Source: Paraburkholderia oxyphila NBRC 105797
GTDB lineage: Bacteria > Pseudomonadota > Gammaproteobacteria > Burkholderiales > Burkholderiaceae
Length of the DNA: 64,000 nucleotides
Direction: 5' to 3'
NCBI RefSeq assembly: GCF_000685075.1
Contig: NZ_BAYD01000005.1
Location: forward strand, 124,001 to 188,000
Part shown: positions 7,032 through 16,695 of the stretch, in pieces
How the letters are laid out: every line of letters starts with the position of its first letter
Position numbering within the stretch: position 1 is the first letter of the stretch
The notes under the pieces: generated by a model
Database searches by the model: none
Told to the model about the DNA's origin: nothing
The model's input: only the letters and a program-made list of their open reading frames with translations
Translations under genes and position numbers: made by a program

Positions 7032-9899
7032 TCACTCCGTGAACGCCTGGTCTACCAGCGCGGTTTGCCTCGCCCTATGCGCCGAATGGTAGCCCGGCGC
7101 TGTGGACGCAGAGGCGTCCGGCCCGGCGTAGCGCAGCTTCGCGCTGGACGGCAGACTGTCGCGTAGCAGCGGTTCGACGAAGCTCCATGCCCCCTGGTTG
7201 CGCGACTCCTCCTGACACCAGACGACGGTCTTCAGGTTGGGATAGCGCGCGAGTGCGGCGGCAAGCGGTCTTGCGGGAAACGGATAGAGTTGCTCGAGAC
7301 GGATGATGGGCGTGTCGGCCGCGCTCATGCGACGGCGCTCCAGCAAGTCGAAGTACACCTTGCCCGTGGTCACGATGACGCGCTCGACGCTGGCCGCGCG
7401 CGACGCTTCGAACTGCGTGTCGGGCAGAACTTCGTGGAATTCGCCCTCGCTCAATTCGTCGAACGTGCTCACCGCTTCCGGGTGCCGCAACAGCGACTTT
7501 GGCGTCATGACGACAAGCGGGCGGCGCTCGGCCGCGAGCGCCTGCATCCGTAGCAAATGGAATAGCTGGGCGGGCGTAGTCGGCTGGGTGACCCGCATGT
7601 TCTCCTGCGCGCTCAGTTGCAGATAGCGTTCGAGCCTGGCCGAGGCGTGCTCGGGTCCCGCGCCTTCCTGCCCGTGCGGGAGGAACAGCGTCAGGCCGCT
7701 GCGTTGCCCCCACTTTGCGGCGCCCGCCGCAATGAACTGATCGATCACCACCTGCGCGCCGTTTGCAAAGTCGCCGAACTGCGCTTCCCAGATCACCAGG
7801 GCATGGCGATCCACCGTCGTATAGCCGTACTCGAAAGCGAGCACCGCCGCTTCGGAGAGGATGCTATTCGTCACGCTGAACCGGCCTTGCGGTTGGCCCG
7901 TCGCTTTGCCCGTCGCATCGCTCAAATGATCGAGCGGAACAAAGACGCCATCCGGGCGGCGCTCCCGTGTCTGATCGTGCAAAACGGCGTGGCGATGATT
8001 GAATGTCCCCCGCGCGCTATCCTGCCCGCTCAATCGAACGCTGACCCCTGCCTGGAGCAACGAGGCGAACGCCAGATGTTCGCCCATGCCCCAATCGAGC
8101 GGCCGTTTTCCAGCGGCCATTTCCTGGCGGCCGTTGATCATTTTCTTGACGAGCGGATGAAGCGCAAAACCCTCCGGAACGTTCGAGATCTGATGCGCGA
8201 GGCCGCGCAGCGTTTCGGCCAAAGGCGCGCGGTAGGGCGCCGGGCTTGCGGTCTCGGCCGGCAGGGCATGCTCGTCTGTCTCCGCGGGTGCAGAGGAGGG
8301 ATCCGAGCCGGCGCTTTGCTGCGCGTGCTCGAGGAGGTCGCGGTGCGCGCTGACGTAGCGCTGCGCATCTTCCGGTGTCAACACGCCTTGTTGAATCAGC
8401 TTCTGCGAGTAGATCGTCCGCACGCCGGGATGGCTCGCGATCGAGCGGTACATCAGCGGCTGCGTGATGCCCGGCGTGTCCTGTTCCTGGTGCCCATATT
8501 TGCGGAAGCAGACGAGGTCGACGACCACGCTCCGTTTGAACGCGGTGCGGTAATCGAGGGCGAGGCGCACGGCCATCGCGACGGCTTCGGGGTCGTCGCC
8601 ATTGACGTGCAGGATGGGCGCCTCGATCATCTTGGCGACATCCGTGGCATAGAACGATGAACGCGTGTCGCGTGGATCGGAAGTCGTGAACCCGATCTGA
8701 TTGTTGACGACGATGTGAACCGTGCCGCCCGTGCCGTGCCCGCGCGTGTAGGTGAGGCTCAAGGTTTCCATCACGACACCTTGTCCGCTCATCGCCGCGT
8801 CGCCGTGAATCTCGACCGGCAGAACCTCGACGCCGTCTGCGCTACCCAGCAGTTCGCCTTTGGCGCGCGCCATGCCTTGCACAACCGGGTTCACGATTTC
8901 CAGATGGGATGGATTGAACGCGAGCATCACTTCGACCGGCCCATCGGCGGTCTCGACCGAGCTCGTAAAGCCCTTGTGGTATTTGACGTCGCCTTCCGGC
9001 AGTCTTTCGGCATCCTTGCCGTCGAATTCATCGAACAGTGCGCGCAGTGGCTTGCCCACGATGTTCACGAGGACGTTCAGGCGCCCGCGGTGTGCCATGC
9101 CCATCACCACTGTGCGCACCTTCTTCGAAGCGCCGTAGCGGACGATTTCGTCGAGCAGCACGATCAACGATTCCGCGCCTTCGAGCGAGAAGCGCTTCTG
9201 CCCGACATAGCGTGCGTGAAGGTATTTCTCGAGGCCTTCCGCAGCGCTCAAGCGCTCCAGGATCCTGCGCTTTTCCGCGTCCTGAAGCGATGGCTTTGCG
9301 CGTGTGGATTCGAGCCGCATTTGCCACCAGCGCCGCTGCTCCGCATCGGTAAGGTGCATGAATTCGGCGCCGAGCGTGCCTGTGTAGGTTTGCTCGAGCG
9401 CCGTGACGAGCGCTTGCAGTGTCGCGTCGTCGTCGAAAAGGAATGTGTCGGCAGTGCTGAATTTCGTCGCCATGTCCGCGCCCGACAAACCATGGTAGGC
9501 GGGCGCCAATTCGGCGAAGGCACGCGGCGGAGTCCAGCTCAGCGGATCGAGATCGGCCGCGCGCGTGCCGATCGTCCGGAACGCGGCAATGAGCGATTGC
9601 ACCGCTACCTGCTTTCTCGCCAGTGCAAGGCCGTGGTCGTCGCCCGCATGGCCGCCATTGCCCGCGACGACTGCGCGCGGCGGTCGTTTCGCAAGCTCGA
9701 CAAAGCTGGAAATGACGGGTGTGTGCGGCTCGTCGTCACGATTGCTGCCATCGATGGCAGGCGTTTCGCGCAGGGCATCGAACCACGCCCGCCACTCACT
9801 GGTGACCGCGTCCGGGTCAGCCAGGTAGAGTTCATATTGCTCTTCAATGTAGGGGGCGTTGCCCCCGAACAGGAAAGAGGTCTGACGTTCCTTCAACAT
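7032..9899 (-). CDS. sucA: 2-Oxoglutarate dehydrogenase E1 component
   Basis: A 955-residue thiamine-diphosphate enzyme that decarboxylates 2-oxoglutarate and would pass succinyl to a lipoyl E2. It begins MLKERQTSFLFGGNAPYIEE, the N-terminal E2-contact helix typical of E1o, and contains MGMAHRGRLNVLVN, AFNPSHLEIVNPVV, and the ThDP/metal motif from HGDAAMSGQG to VNNQIGFTTS. The C-terminal transketolase-like half includes DSARGTFNHRH and WEAQFGDFANGAQV. Length matches the family. The start at 9899 matches family N-termini; upstream in-frame codons encode an implausible Arg/Pro-rich extension. No E2 (sucB) or E3 (lpd) gene is adjacent, unlike the usual sucAB-lpd order. It may be a second E1 copy sharing E2/E3 in trans. 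It is followed after 6 bases by the GlxA-like/ArsR pair. Confidence 0.93.
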   Translation of the reverse strand: MLKERQTSFLFGGNAPYIEEQYELYLADPDAVTSEWRAWFDALRETPAIDGSNRDDEPHTPVISSFVELAKRPPRAVVAGNGGHAGDDHGLALARKQVAVQSLIAAFRTIGTRAADLDPLSWTPPRAFAELAPAYHGLSGADMATKFSTADTFLFDDDATLQALVTALEQTYTGTLGAEFMHLTDAEQRRWWQMRLESTRAKPSLQDAEKRRILERLSAAEGLEKYLHARYVGQKRFSLEGAESLIVLLDEIVRYGASKKVRTVVMGMAHRGRLNVLVNIVGKPLRALFDEFDGKDAERLPEGDVKYHKGFTSSVETADGPVEVMLAFNPSHLEIVNPVVQGMARAKGELLGSADGVEVLPVEIHGDAAMSGQGVVMETLSLTYTRGHGTGGTVHIVVNNQIGFTTSDPRDTRSSFYATDVAKMIEAPILHVNGDDPEAVAMAVRLALDYRTAFKRSVVVDLVCFRKYGHQEQDTPGITQPLMYRSIASHPGVRTIYSQKLIQQGVLTPEDAQRYVSAHRDLLEHAQQSAGSDPSSAPAETDEHALPAETASPAPYRAPLAETLRGLAHQISNVPEGFALHPLVKKMINGRQEMAAGKRPLDWGMGEHLAFASLLQAGVSVRLSGQDSARGTFNHRHAVLHDQTRERRPDGVFVPLDHLSDATGKATGQPQGRFSVTNSILSEAAVLAFEYGYTTVDRHALVIWEAQFGDFANGAQVVIDQFIAAGAAKWGQRSGLTLFLPHGQEGAGPEHASARLERYLQLSAQENMRVTQPTTPAQLFHLLRMQALAAERRPLVVMTPKSLLRHPEAVSTFDELSEGEFHEVLPDTQFEASRAASVERVIVTTGKVYFDLLERRRMSAADTPIIRLEQLYPFPARPLAAALARYPNLKTVVWCQEESRNQGAWSFVEPLLRDSLPSSAKLRYAGPDASASTAPGYHSAHRARQTALVDQAFTE

Positions 9900-10379
9900 G
9901 ATGAATTTGCCTCTGGTCGGTGCGCGGCCCGGCATCGGCCGCAACACGTGGAATGACGGCGATAACGCCTGCCTGTCCGCCCACGGTGCACTCTGCACCC
10001 GGCGCGCGTCACGGTCGCCGTCCTGAGCGGGAAATCTTCCGATGCGTCCGGGTTCTATCCCCAGCCGCAAGCGTGAACACAGTCTAGTGAAGGGGCTGCG
10101 CGGGAGAAATGCGCGCGTGGTGCCGCAATCTGCCAATTAGTGGACGTTTTGGGCCACGCGCGCCGTTGTGCCCATGACACGCGCCATGCAGGGTTTGCCC
10201 TGCGATTTGTTACACGGAGGCACAATACTTTTTACGGGGACAGACGGCATTGGCTATCGATGCTGCGGTAAGCTGCGCCACGGTCTTCGCTGGAGCACGG
10301 CGCGTCGAGTGGTCTGGTGTCGATCAGGCGTCCGCCGGCAGTGCGAGGAAACATGGCTACCCCTGGTGAAGGTCACGGC
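9900..10379. promoter_or_regulatory. Divergent intergenic region between E1 and GlxA-type regulator genes
   Basis: These 480 bases contain no recognisable gene. A small hairpin (GCAGGG at 10188-10193, CCCTGC at 10198-10203, 4-base loop) lies just before an AT-richer stretch at about 10204-10240, the best candidate promoter zone for the rightward gene. The E1 promoter should lie between about 9910 and 10150. No operator could be assigned. Confidence 0.35.
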
Positions 10380-11345
10380 ATGAAAGTCGCCATTGTTGTT
10401 TTCGATGGTGTGCAGGCGCTCGATGTTGCAGGCCCACTCGACGTGTTTGCCGAGGCGAATACGTTCCTCCCCGAGCATCAGCGCTACGAGGTGACGCTCG
10501 TGGGTCGCGAGGCGGGCACCGTAAGCTGCTCGAACGGCATGCAGTTGGCGGTTTCGCTTGGCTATGCCGATCGCGATGTGCAATGGGACCTGCTCCTGGT
10601 AGCTGGCGGGCCGCAGTTGCCCGATGCCCGTCCGTCGCATGAGTTCGTGGCGTGGCTGCAAGATCAGGCACGCCGCGCCAGCCGCTTTGGCTCCGTTTGC
10701 AACGGTGCATTCGTGCTCGCGCATGCGGGGCTTCTCGATGGCAAGGAAGTGACGACGCACTGGTCCGATGCCAGTCGCCTGTCCAATGAATTCCCGCACG
10801 CCAATGTGCAGCCAGACCGGATCTTCGTTCGCGACGGGCGGCTATTTACGTCGGCGGGCGTGACCGCCGGTATCGATCTGTGTTTGTCGCTGGTTGCGGA
10901 AGACTGGGGACATGAACTGGCGGTTCGGGTTGCGAAGCGTCTGGTGGTCTATATCCAGCGCGAAGGCGGGCAATCTCAGTACAGCCCTTATATCGGCGCG
11001 GGCAAGGACGAGGACCCGATACTCAGCAAGGTGTATCGATACGTGAGCGAGCACATTACCGAGACGCTCTCGATAGAGGCGCTTGCGAGCGCGGCTGCTG
11101 TGAGCCGGCGCACCTTGTCCCGCGTATTCGCGAAGCATGCGAAGTTGACGCCCTCCGTATTCGTCGAGCAGGTTCGCGTCGACACGGCTAGGAAACTGCT
11201 GGAGGACACGGACGCGCCGCTCAAGACGGTCGCATTCAATTGTGGCTTTCACAGCGCGACGCATATGCGCACGACGTTTTCGCGGCGCCTGAACGTGACG
11301 CCACAACAATATCGTCTGCGATTCCGGGGGGAGGCCAGTGCGTAG
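10380..11345 (+). CDS. GlxA-family AraC transcriptional regulator with DJ-1/PfpI sensor domain
   Basis: A 321-residue regulator. Residues 1-190 form the DJ-1/PfpI-like fold (MKVAIVVFDGVQALDVAGP; nucleophile-elbow Cys107 in SVCNGAF; VTTHWSDASRL; TSAGVTAGIDL). A C-terminal AraC domain follows with two helix-turn-helices (SIEALASAAAVSRRTLSRVF and KTVAFNCGFHSATHMRTTF). ATG 10380 is chosen because GAAGG lies 7 bases upstream and the N-terminus then matches the family; ATG 10353 in frame is possible. It is divergent from the E1 gene and paralogous to the truncated sensor at 6414-7025, so the E1 operon is probably its target. Its stop overlaps the mug start. Confidence 0.88.
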   Translation: MKVAIVVFDGVQALDVAGPLDVFAEANTFLPEHQRYEVTLVGREAGTVSCSNGMQLAVSLGYADRDVQWDLLLVAGGPQLPDARPSHEFVAWLQDQARRASRFGSVCNGAFVLAHAGLLDGKEVTTHWSDASRLSNEFPHANVQPDRIFVRDGRLFTSAGVTAGIDLCLSLVAEDWGHELAVRVAKRLVVYIQREGGQSQYSPYIGAGKDEDPILSKVYRYVSEHITETLSIEALASAAAVSRRTLSRVFAKHAKLTPSVFVEQVRVDTARKLLEDTDAPLKTVAFNCGFHSATHMRTTFSRRLNVTPQQYRLRFRGEASA

Positions 11346-11925
11346 CAACGAAGCCATGACGGCGTTGCCGGGCGCGCCGTCCGCGTCGCTCGGCAATCCT
11401 GTTCAATGCCTCCCCGACATCATCGCGCCAGGGTTATCGGTACTCTTTTGCGGAATCAATCCCGGCATGCGTGCGGCGTCCACGGGGCATCATTTCGCTG
11501 GCAGAGGCAATCGGTTCTGGCGAGTTCTCCATCGCGCTGGTTTTACGCAGGAGGAGTTTCGCCCTGAGAACGGCCATCAACTACTGCAACATGGCTATGG
11601 TCTGACCGCGGCTGTTTCACGCCCGACGGCACGCGCGGACGAGTTGTCGAGCGCCGAAATTCAAGCCGCTGCGGCGCAGTTCGAGCTGAAAATTCAACAC
11701 TACGCGCCGCGGTTTGTCGCCTTTCTCGGCAAGATGGCGCTATCCGAAATGTCGGGCAACCGCGAGATTCAATGGGGTTTGCAAGTCCACCCTTTCGGGG
11801 GCGCGCGCGCATGGGTCTTGCCGAATCCGAGCGGCCTGAACCGTTCTTTCAGCGTCGACGCATTGGTGAGCGCCTACCGCGAACTTCGTATCGCTGCTGA
11901 GTCTTCGAGTGTCCCGGCAGCTTGA
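11338..11925 (+). CDS. mug: G/U mismatch-specific DNA glycosylase
   Basis: A 195-residue member of the MUG/TDG uracil-DNA glycosylase family, which removes uracil or ethenocytosine opposite guanine. It has motif 1 GINPGMRAASTGHHFAG followed by NRFW (catalytic Asn41) and motif 2 LPNPSGLNRSF. Length is close to the family norm. The first in-frame start is GTG 11338, overlapping the regulator's stop by 8 bases with GGGGAGG just upstream. That spacing is tight, so ATG 11356 is an alternative that shortens the product by 6 residues. Overlap with the AraC gene implies coupled expression, which is an odd pairing for a repair enzyme. Confidence 0.9.
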   Translation: MRSNEAMTALPGAPSASLGNPVQCLPDIIAPGLSVLFCGINPGMRAASTGHHFAGRGNRFWRVLHRAGFTQEEFRPENGHQLLQHGYGLTAAVSRPTARADELSSAEIQAAAAQFELKIQHYAPRFVAFLGKMALSEMSGNREIQWGLQVHPFGGARAWVLPNPSGLNRSFSVDALVSAYRELRIAAESSSVPAA

Positions 11926-12418
11926 CTGCCTGATTCGAGTCTCCCTCAAACACCGGGTAAAAGTAGAAGTAAAAGCCGTTCGGCGCCCGGCGATATTTTA
12001 TCGTTAGCAAAGCTGCGTTAACCGTGTCCATAGCGATTGGCACCCCGCCTGAATCCATACGGCGCGATCCCAGGCATCGCGTGTAGCCCCTTGATTGGTC
12101 TGAAGGAAAGCGGCAGGACGCAGCGTACCTGCACGGCGAAATCATGACCGGACGGACTGGCAAGATTCGCGCACTGGATGGCCCAAAAGCAGACCAGCGG
12201 AGACTTCAAGCAAGCTGGCTCATCTCTGATAATAAAGCACGTACCAAGTACCAACGATTAGCGGCGAACAAACGGCATGTTCATCGTCTCGATGAGGACG
12301 CAGGCGGTTGAATCGCACCTTCGTGGAATATCATCATCAATAAGCATGGCTAACTAAATGTGCGTTTGCTTTTTACGCGCTGCTCCAATACCTCACTGAA
12401 CAACGGCAACCGATCCCC
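11926..12418. other. 493-base intergenic region, no gene recognised
   Basis: AT content is higher than in flanking genes, and short open frames on the minus strand give no recognisable protein. The last 100 bases should carry the promoter of the efflux operon at 12419. No repeat or hairpin of note was seen. Confidence 0.5.
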
Positions 12419-14044
12419 ATGACGACTGCGAACCCTTTGACGACTGAAACGGAAGCGACAACGATCGTGCAGTTGCCGCATCAAAGCTCCGTTGGCGAGG
12501 CAGCCGCGCCGGCTCGGGCTGCGAGCGCACCCGCGGACTTTACCGTTCGCATTGCGGTGGGCCTGGCCGGCATGTTGTTCGCTTCATTGCTGGCCATCCT
12601 CAACGAGCAGGTCACGGCCGCAGCGATGGCCGATATTCAGGGCGCGTTCCTGATCGGACATGACGACGGGACCTGGCTGACTGCGCTCTTCGAGGCCGCC
12701 AACGTCGCGACGATGGTGTTTGCGCCGTGGTTCGGCATCACGTTTACGCTGAAACGGTTCACGATCGGCGCCGTGCTCGCCACGATGCTGTTCGGCTTGC
12801 TTTGCCCGTTTGCGCCGAATCTGCTGGCGCTCTACAGCTTGCGCGTGCTCCAGGGCGTCGCGGGTGGCTGTCTGCCCCCGATGCTGATCATCGTGGCGCT
12901 GCGCTATCTGCCGCCCAGGTTCAAGCTGTATGGGCTTGCCGGCTATGCGCTCACGGCGACCTTCGGGCCGGCGCTCGGCACGCCGCTGGCCGCGTTGTGG
13001 ACGGAGTTTGTCAGCTGGCGCATGGCGTTCTGGCAAATCATTCCGCTTGGCGTGCTGTGCTGTATTGCGATTCAGCAGGGGCTTCCCGCCGATCCGCTCA
13101 AGCTCGAACGGCTTCGCGCGTTCAACTGGATCGGGTTCGTTACGGGCTTCCCCGCGTTCGCCATGCTGGTGACCGGGCTTTTGCAAGGCGACCGGCTCGA
13201 CTGGTTCGATTCGGCGCTCATCCGTGTCATGTTCGGCGGCGGTGCGCTGCTGCTCGTGGTGTTCCTCGCGAGCGAGTGGTTTCAGCCGGTGCCGTTTTTC
13301 AAGCTTCAGCTGCTGGCACGCAGAAATTTCGCGCATGGACTCTCGACGTTGCTCGGCACCGTGATACTGCTGGTGGGCGTAGCGGCAATACCCGGGCAGT
13401 TTCTCGCCAGGGTTCACGGCTACAGGCCGCTGCAGACAGCGCCGCTCTCGTTGTTGCTTGCGGTTCCGTTGCTGATTACGCTCCCTTTGACGGCAGCGTT
13501 CCTGAATACGCGGCGTGCCGATCACCGCTGGGTGATCGCGACAGGGCTGTCCCTGATGTTCGCGACGTGCGTCATGGGAAGCTTCATGACGTCCGTGTGG
13601 ATTCGCGACAACTTCTACGTGCTGCAGTCGCTGCAGATCGTTGCGCAGCCTCTGGTGATCATGTCGATCCTCATGGGTGTCACGACCGGTTTGCCGCCTA
13701 CGGAAGGCCCGTTCGCATCGGCGATGTTCAATACGCTCAAGACCTTCTCCGCAACGCTTGCGACGGGTCTCATCGAGGGTGTGGGCACCGCGCGCGAGCA
13801 TTTCCATTCGAGCATGCTCGTGGACCAATTGGGAAACCGCGCGCCGATGACGAGCCCGGGCCTCGACACGTCCGACGGTCTGGCTCAACTCGCGCATCGC
13901 ATTCACGAGCAGGCCGTCGTACTGACTTCCGCCGATCTCTATCGCGTGCTGGCATGCGTTGCCATCGCTCTGCTTCTCCTGGTCCCTGTGCTGCCGGTGC
14001 GTATCTATCCGCCGTGGAGCACGACGCCGCCCTCTTCGAAGTGA
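12419..14044 (+). CDS. MFS drug transporter, DHA2/EmrB type (14 TM)
   Basis: A 541-residue inner-membrane proton antiporter of the DHA2 family. After a polar N-terminus of about 40 residues it shows successive membrane spans: FTVRIAVGLAGMLFASLLAIL with the following TAAAMADIQGAF loop, LRVLQGVAGGCLPPMLI (motif C region), a 14-span pattern, and MTSPGLDTSDGLAQLAHRI in the last periplasmic loop as in EmrB relatives. It is the first gene of a tripartite efflux operon with a membrane fusion protein (11-base gap) and outer-membrane lipoprotein, predicted to expel amphipathic drugs or aromatic acids across both membranes. No strong Shine-Dalgarno was seen before the ATG. Confidence 0.9.
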   Translation: MTTANPLTTETEATTIVQLPHQSSVGEAAAPARAASAPADFTVRIAVGLAGMLFASLLAILNEQVTAAAMADIQGAFLIGHDDGTWLTALFEAANVATMVFAPWFGITFTLKRFTIGAVLATMLFGLLCPFAPNLLALYSLRVLQGVAGGCLPPMLIIVALRYLPPRFKLYGLAGYALTATFGPALGTPLAALWTEFVSWRMAFWQIIPLGVLCCIAIQQGLPADPLKLERLRAFNWIGFVTGFPAFAMLVTGLLQGDRLDWFDSALIRVMFGGGALLLVVFLASEWFQPVPFFKLQLLARRNFAHGLSTLLGTVILLVGVAAIPGQFLARVHGYRPLQTAPLSLLLAVPLLITLPLTAAFLNTRRADHRWVIATGLSLMFATCVMGSFMTSVWIRDNFYVLQSLQIVAQPLVIMSILMGVTTGLPPTEGPFASAMFNTLKTFSATLATGLIEGVGTAREHFHSSMLVDQLGNRAPMTSPGLDTSDGLAQLAHRIHEQAVVLTSADLYRVLACVAIALLLLVPVLPVRIYPPWSTTPPSSK

Positions 14045-14055
14045 GGAATGTTTTC

Positions 14056-15150
14056 ATGTTATCGACCCAACCTGCCCCCATCGCCACACCGTCCACGCTG
14101 AAATGGCTTCGTATTGCAGCCGTCATTGTCGTCTTCGGCCTGGTCGCCTGGGCCTGCACGAGACTTTTTTCGAGCGCCAATACGGAATCGACCAACGACG
14201 CTTATGTCACTGCGGACTTCACGCTCGTCGCACCGCGAGTCGCGGGGCAGATCACGGAGGTATTGGCGAACGACAACGAGGACGTGAAGGCGGGCCAGCT
14301 GCTGGTCCGTATCGACGACCGTGACTTTCGCGCCGCATTGATGAGCGCCGAGGCGGAGGTGGCGGCGGCAAAGGCATCGGTGGCGAACTTCGATGCACAG
14401 ATCGCACGCCAGCCTTCGCTGGTCGAGCAGGCGCGCGCCACCCTGCAGGCCGACGACGCGTCGATTGGCTTTGCGCGGGCCAATGCCTCGCGTTACCAGA
14501 ATCTTTCGGCGGCGGGGGCGGGGACGGCACAGGAGCAACAACAGGCATCCAGCGCGCTCGCCGAGCAACTCGCGCAGGCGTCGCACGACCAGGCGGCGTT
14601 GATGGCCACCGAGCAGAATCTGGACGTCTTGCGCACCGAGCGCGACAAGGCCGCTGGTGCGCTCCAGCACGCCGAAGCGGCGCTCGCGCAGGCGCAGCTC
14701 AACCTCTCCTATACGGAGATCCGCGCGCCGGTCGACGGCAAGGTGGGACGCCGGTCTGCACGGGTGGGCGCATTCGTGACGCCCGGCGCTCCCGTGCTGG
14801 CGATCGTCCCGCTCGCGGATGCGTATATCGTCGCCAACTTCCAGGAGAGCCAGATCACGAATATGCGCCCGGGTGAAAGCGTGCGCGTGACGGTCGACAG
14901 CCTTCCCGGCGTCGTGATTCGAGGCCGCATCGAGAGCCTCGCGCCGGCGACCGGCGTGAGTTTCGCGCCGATCGCGCCGGACAACGCCACGGGCAACTTT
15001 ACGAAGGTCGTGCAGCGCGTGCCGGTCAAGATCACGATCGATCACGGACAACCGGCCGCATCGGCATTGAGTGTTGGGCTCTCGGTCGAAGCGCAAGTGA
15101 GCGTTGGCCGGAGTGGAGAAGCGAAGGCCGTGGGAGCGGAAAGAACATGA
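14056..15150 (+). CDS. HlyD/EmrA-family membrane fusion protein
   Basis: A 364-residue periplasmic adaptor. One N-terminal membrane anchor (residues about 17-37, LRIAAVIVVFGLVAWACTRLF) is followed by the biotinyl-lipoyl half motif TNDAYVTADFTLVAPRVAG and VLANDNEDVKAGQLL. A long alpha-helical hairpin rich in Ala/Gln comes next (about 75-190), then the second lipoyl half (LNLSYTEIRAPVDGKVG) and the beta-barrel domain (GAFVTPGAPVLAIVPL). It bridges the MFS pump to the outer-membrane factor. ATG 14056 follows the pump stop by 11 bases with GAGGAA upstream; the stop overlaps the next ATG. Confidence 0.92.
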   Translation: MLSTQPAPIATPSTLKWLRIAAVIVVFGLVAWACTRLFSSANTESTNDAYVTADFTLVAPRVAGQITEVLANDNEDVKAGQLLVRIDDRDFRAALMSAEAEVAAAKASVANFDAQIARQPSLVEQARATLQADDASIGFARANASRYQNLSAAGAGTAQEQQQASSALAEQLAQASHDQAALMATEQNLDVLRTERDKAAGALQHAEAALAQAQLNLSYTEIRAPVDGKVGRRSARVGAFVTPGAPVLAIVPLADAYIVANFQESQITNMRPGESVRVTVDSLPGVVIRGRIESLAPATGVSFAPIAPDNATGNFTKVVQRVPVKITIDHGQPAASALSVGLSVEAQVSVGRSGEAKAVGAERT

Positions 15151-16670
15151 ATACGAGCAAGAACACGATCTGCGCGATCATCCTCACGGTGCTTGCATGC
15201 CTTGCGATAACGGGCTGCACGGTGGGGCCGGATTTCGAACGCCCGCAGACGCCCACGCCGGAGGTCTTCAACCGGACGCAGACGGCGCAGGCGCCGAGCA
15301 AAGCCGTGGAAGGCCCGTTCGCTGCTGACTGGTGGACGCTCTTCAACGACCCGATATTGGACGGGCTGGAAAACCGGCTGGCCGGTGCGAACCTGGACGT
15401 GGCGGCGGCCTCTGCGCGCTTGCGGCAGAGCCGGGCCGAGCGCCGCGTGGCGGGCGCCGCGCAACTTCCGACACTCGACGGCGCCGCGTCGTATGACCGC
15501 GAACGCGGTAGTGAAAACGGCATCCTCTCGCTGCTCGGCGTCACGCCGACACAAAGCCAGTCGCAGTCGGCTTCCGGTGGCGCGCCGCTTGGCGTGGCGC
15601 CGCTGCCGGGCTCGGCGGGTTCGCCCGCGTACAACCTGTATCAGGCCGGCTTCGATGCGTCATGGGAGATCGATATCTGGGGGCGCGTGCGACGCAGCGT
15701 CGAGGCGGCGACGGCGCTTTCCGATGCCTCGTACGAGGACAGGAATGCGGTATTGCTCAGTGCGCGCGCGGAGCTGGCGCGGGACTATGTCGAACTGCGC
15801 GACACGCAGGAACTCCTGCAGATCGCGCGACAAAACCTCGAGATTGCCAACGATGCCCTGAAGCTCACGCAGGTTCGCGCCCATGAAGGCGTCACGACGG
15901 ATCTCGACGTCGCGAATGCGTCGGCGCAGGTGGAGAACATCGACAGCCTGATTCCCACGCTCGAGTCGCACTGCGAGACGACGATCAACGCAATCGGTCT
16001 GCTGCTCGGCGAGGAACCCGGCGCGCTGCGGCAGACGCTTGGCGAAGCGCGGGAAGTGCCGGTGCTGCCCGCGCAGGTCCCGGTCGGCTTTCCGTCCGAG
16101 CTCGTGCAGCGCCGCCCGGATATCCGCAAGGCGGAAGCGCAATTGCACGCGGCGACGGCGTCGATCGGCGTGGCGAAGGCCGATTTTTATCCGCGCATCA
16201 TGCTCAATGGCAGCGCGGGCTTTCAGAGTCTTCAACTCTCGAGCCTGGCCAGTTGGGCGTCGGGGCAGTTTGTTGTCGGGCCTTCCATTACGTTTCCCAT
16301 ATTCGAAGGCGGACGCCTGAAGGGGACGCTGCAACTGCGTGAGGCGCAACAACAGGAAGCCGCGATTGCCTACAAGCAGACGGTGCTGCGCGCGTGGCAG
16401 GAAGTGGACGACGCCCTGGTCACCTACGACGCCGAACAGCGTCGCCGCGACCGGCTGGCGCAAGCCGTGAGCATGAACGAGCGTGCGCTCTCGGTCGCGC
16501 GGGAGCGCTACAAGGCCGGGGCGCTCGACTATCTCGACGTGCTCAACGTGCAGAAGCAGTTGCTCGAAGCCCAGAGCAATCTCGAGCAGAGCAAGGCTAC
16601 GGCGGCTGCGAATCTCATCACGCTCTGCAAGGCGTTGGGAGGGGGATGGGAGTCGACATACGGCGGGTAA
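15147..16670 (+). CDS. Outer-membrane efflux lipoprotein (NodT/OprM family)
   Basis: A 507-residue TolC-like channel subunit. The signal peptide ends in the lipobox AITGC (Cys24), followed by TVGPDF and a W..L.DP.L motif typical of the NodT family. Two internally repeated OEP domains follow, with IWGRVRRSVEAA and LVQRRPDIRKAEAQLHAA in the expected positions and SYDYLDVLNVQ-like text near the end. It is the outer-membrane duct for the MFS-adaptor pair. It starts within the adaptor's stop codon (ATGA at 15147-15150) and ends 25 bases from the convergent LysR gene. Confidence 0.93.
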   Translation: MNTSKNTICAIILTVLACLAITGCTVGPDFERPQTPTPEVFNRTQTAQAPSKAVEGPFAADWWTLFNDPILDGLENRLAGANLDVAAASARLRQSRAERRVAGAAQLPTLDGAASYDRERGSENGILSLLGVTPTQSQSQSASGGAPLGVAPLPGSAGSPAYNLYQAGFDASWEIDIWGRVRRSVEAATALSDASYEDRNAVLLSARAELARDYVELRDTQELLQIARQNLEIANDALKLTQVRAHEGVTTDLDVANASAQVENIDSLIPTLESHCETTINAIGLLLGEEPGALRQTLGEAREVPVLPAQVPVGFPSELVQRRPDIRKAEAQLHAATASIGVAKADFYPRIMLNGSAGFQSLQLSSLASWASGQFVVGPSITFPIFEGGRLKGTLQLREAQQQEAAIAYKQTVLRAWQEVDDALVTYDAEQRRRDRLAQAVSMNERALSVARERYKAGALDYLDVLNVQKQLLEAQSNLEQSKATAAANLITLCKALGGGWESTYGG

Positions 16671-16695
16671 TGCGCGGGTCCCAGCGCCTTCAAAC

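Noticed and set aside
11849..12254. Minus-strand frames of 78-104 codons downstream of mug
   Set aside because: No recognisable motif, no ribosome site, and one overlaps the mug gene antisense.
12727..15150. 807-codon frame spanning the MFS and adaptor genes
   Set aside because: Its first 443 codons are an out-of-frame reading of the MFS gene with Arg-rich text; only the part from 14056 is a real adaptor.
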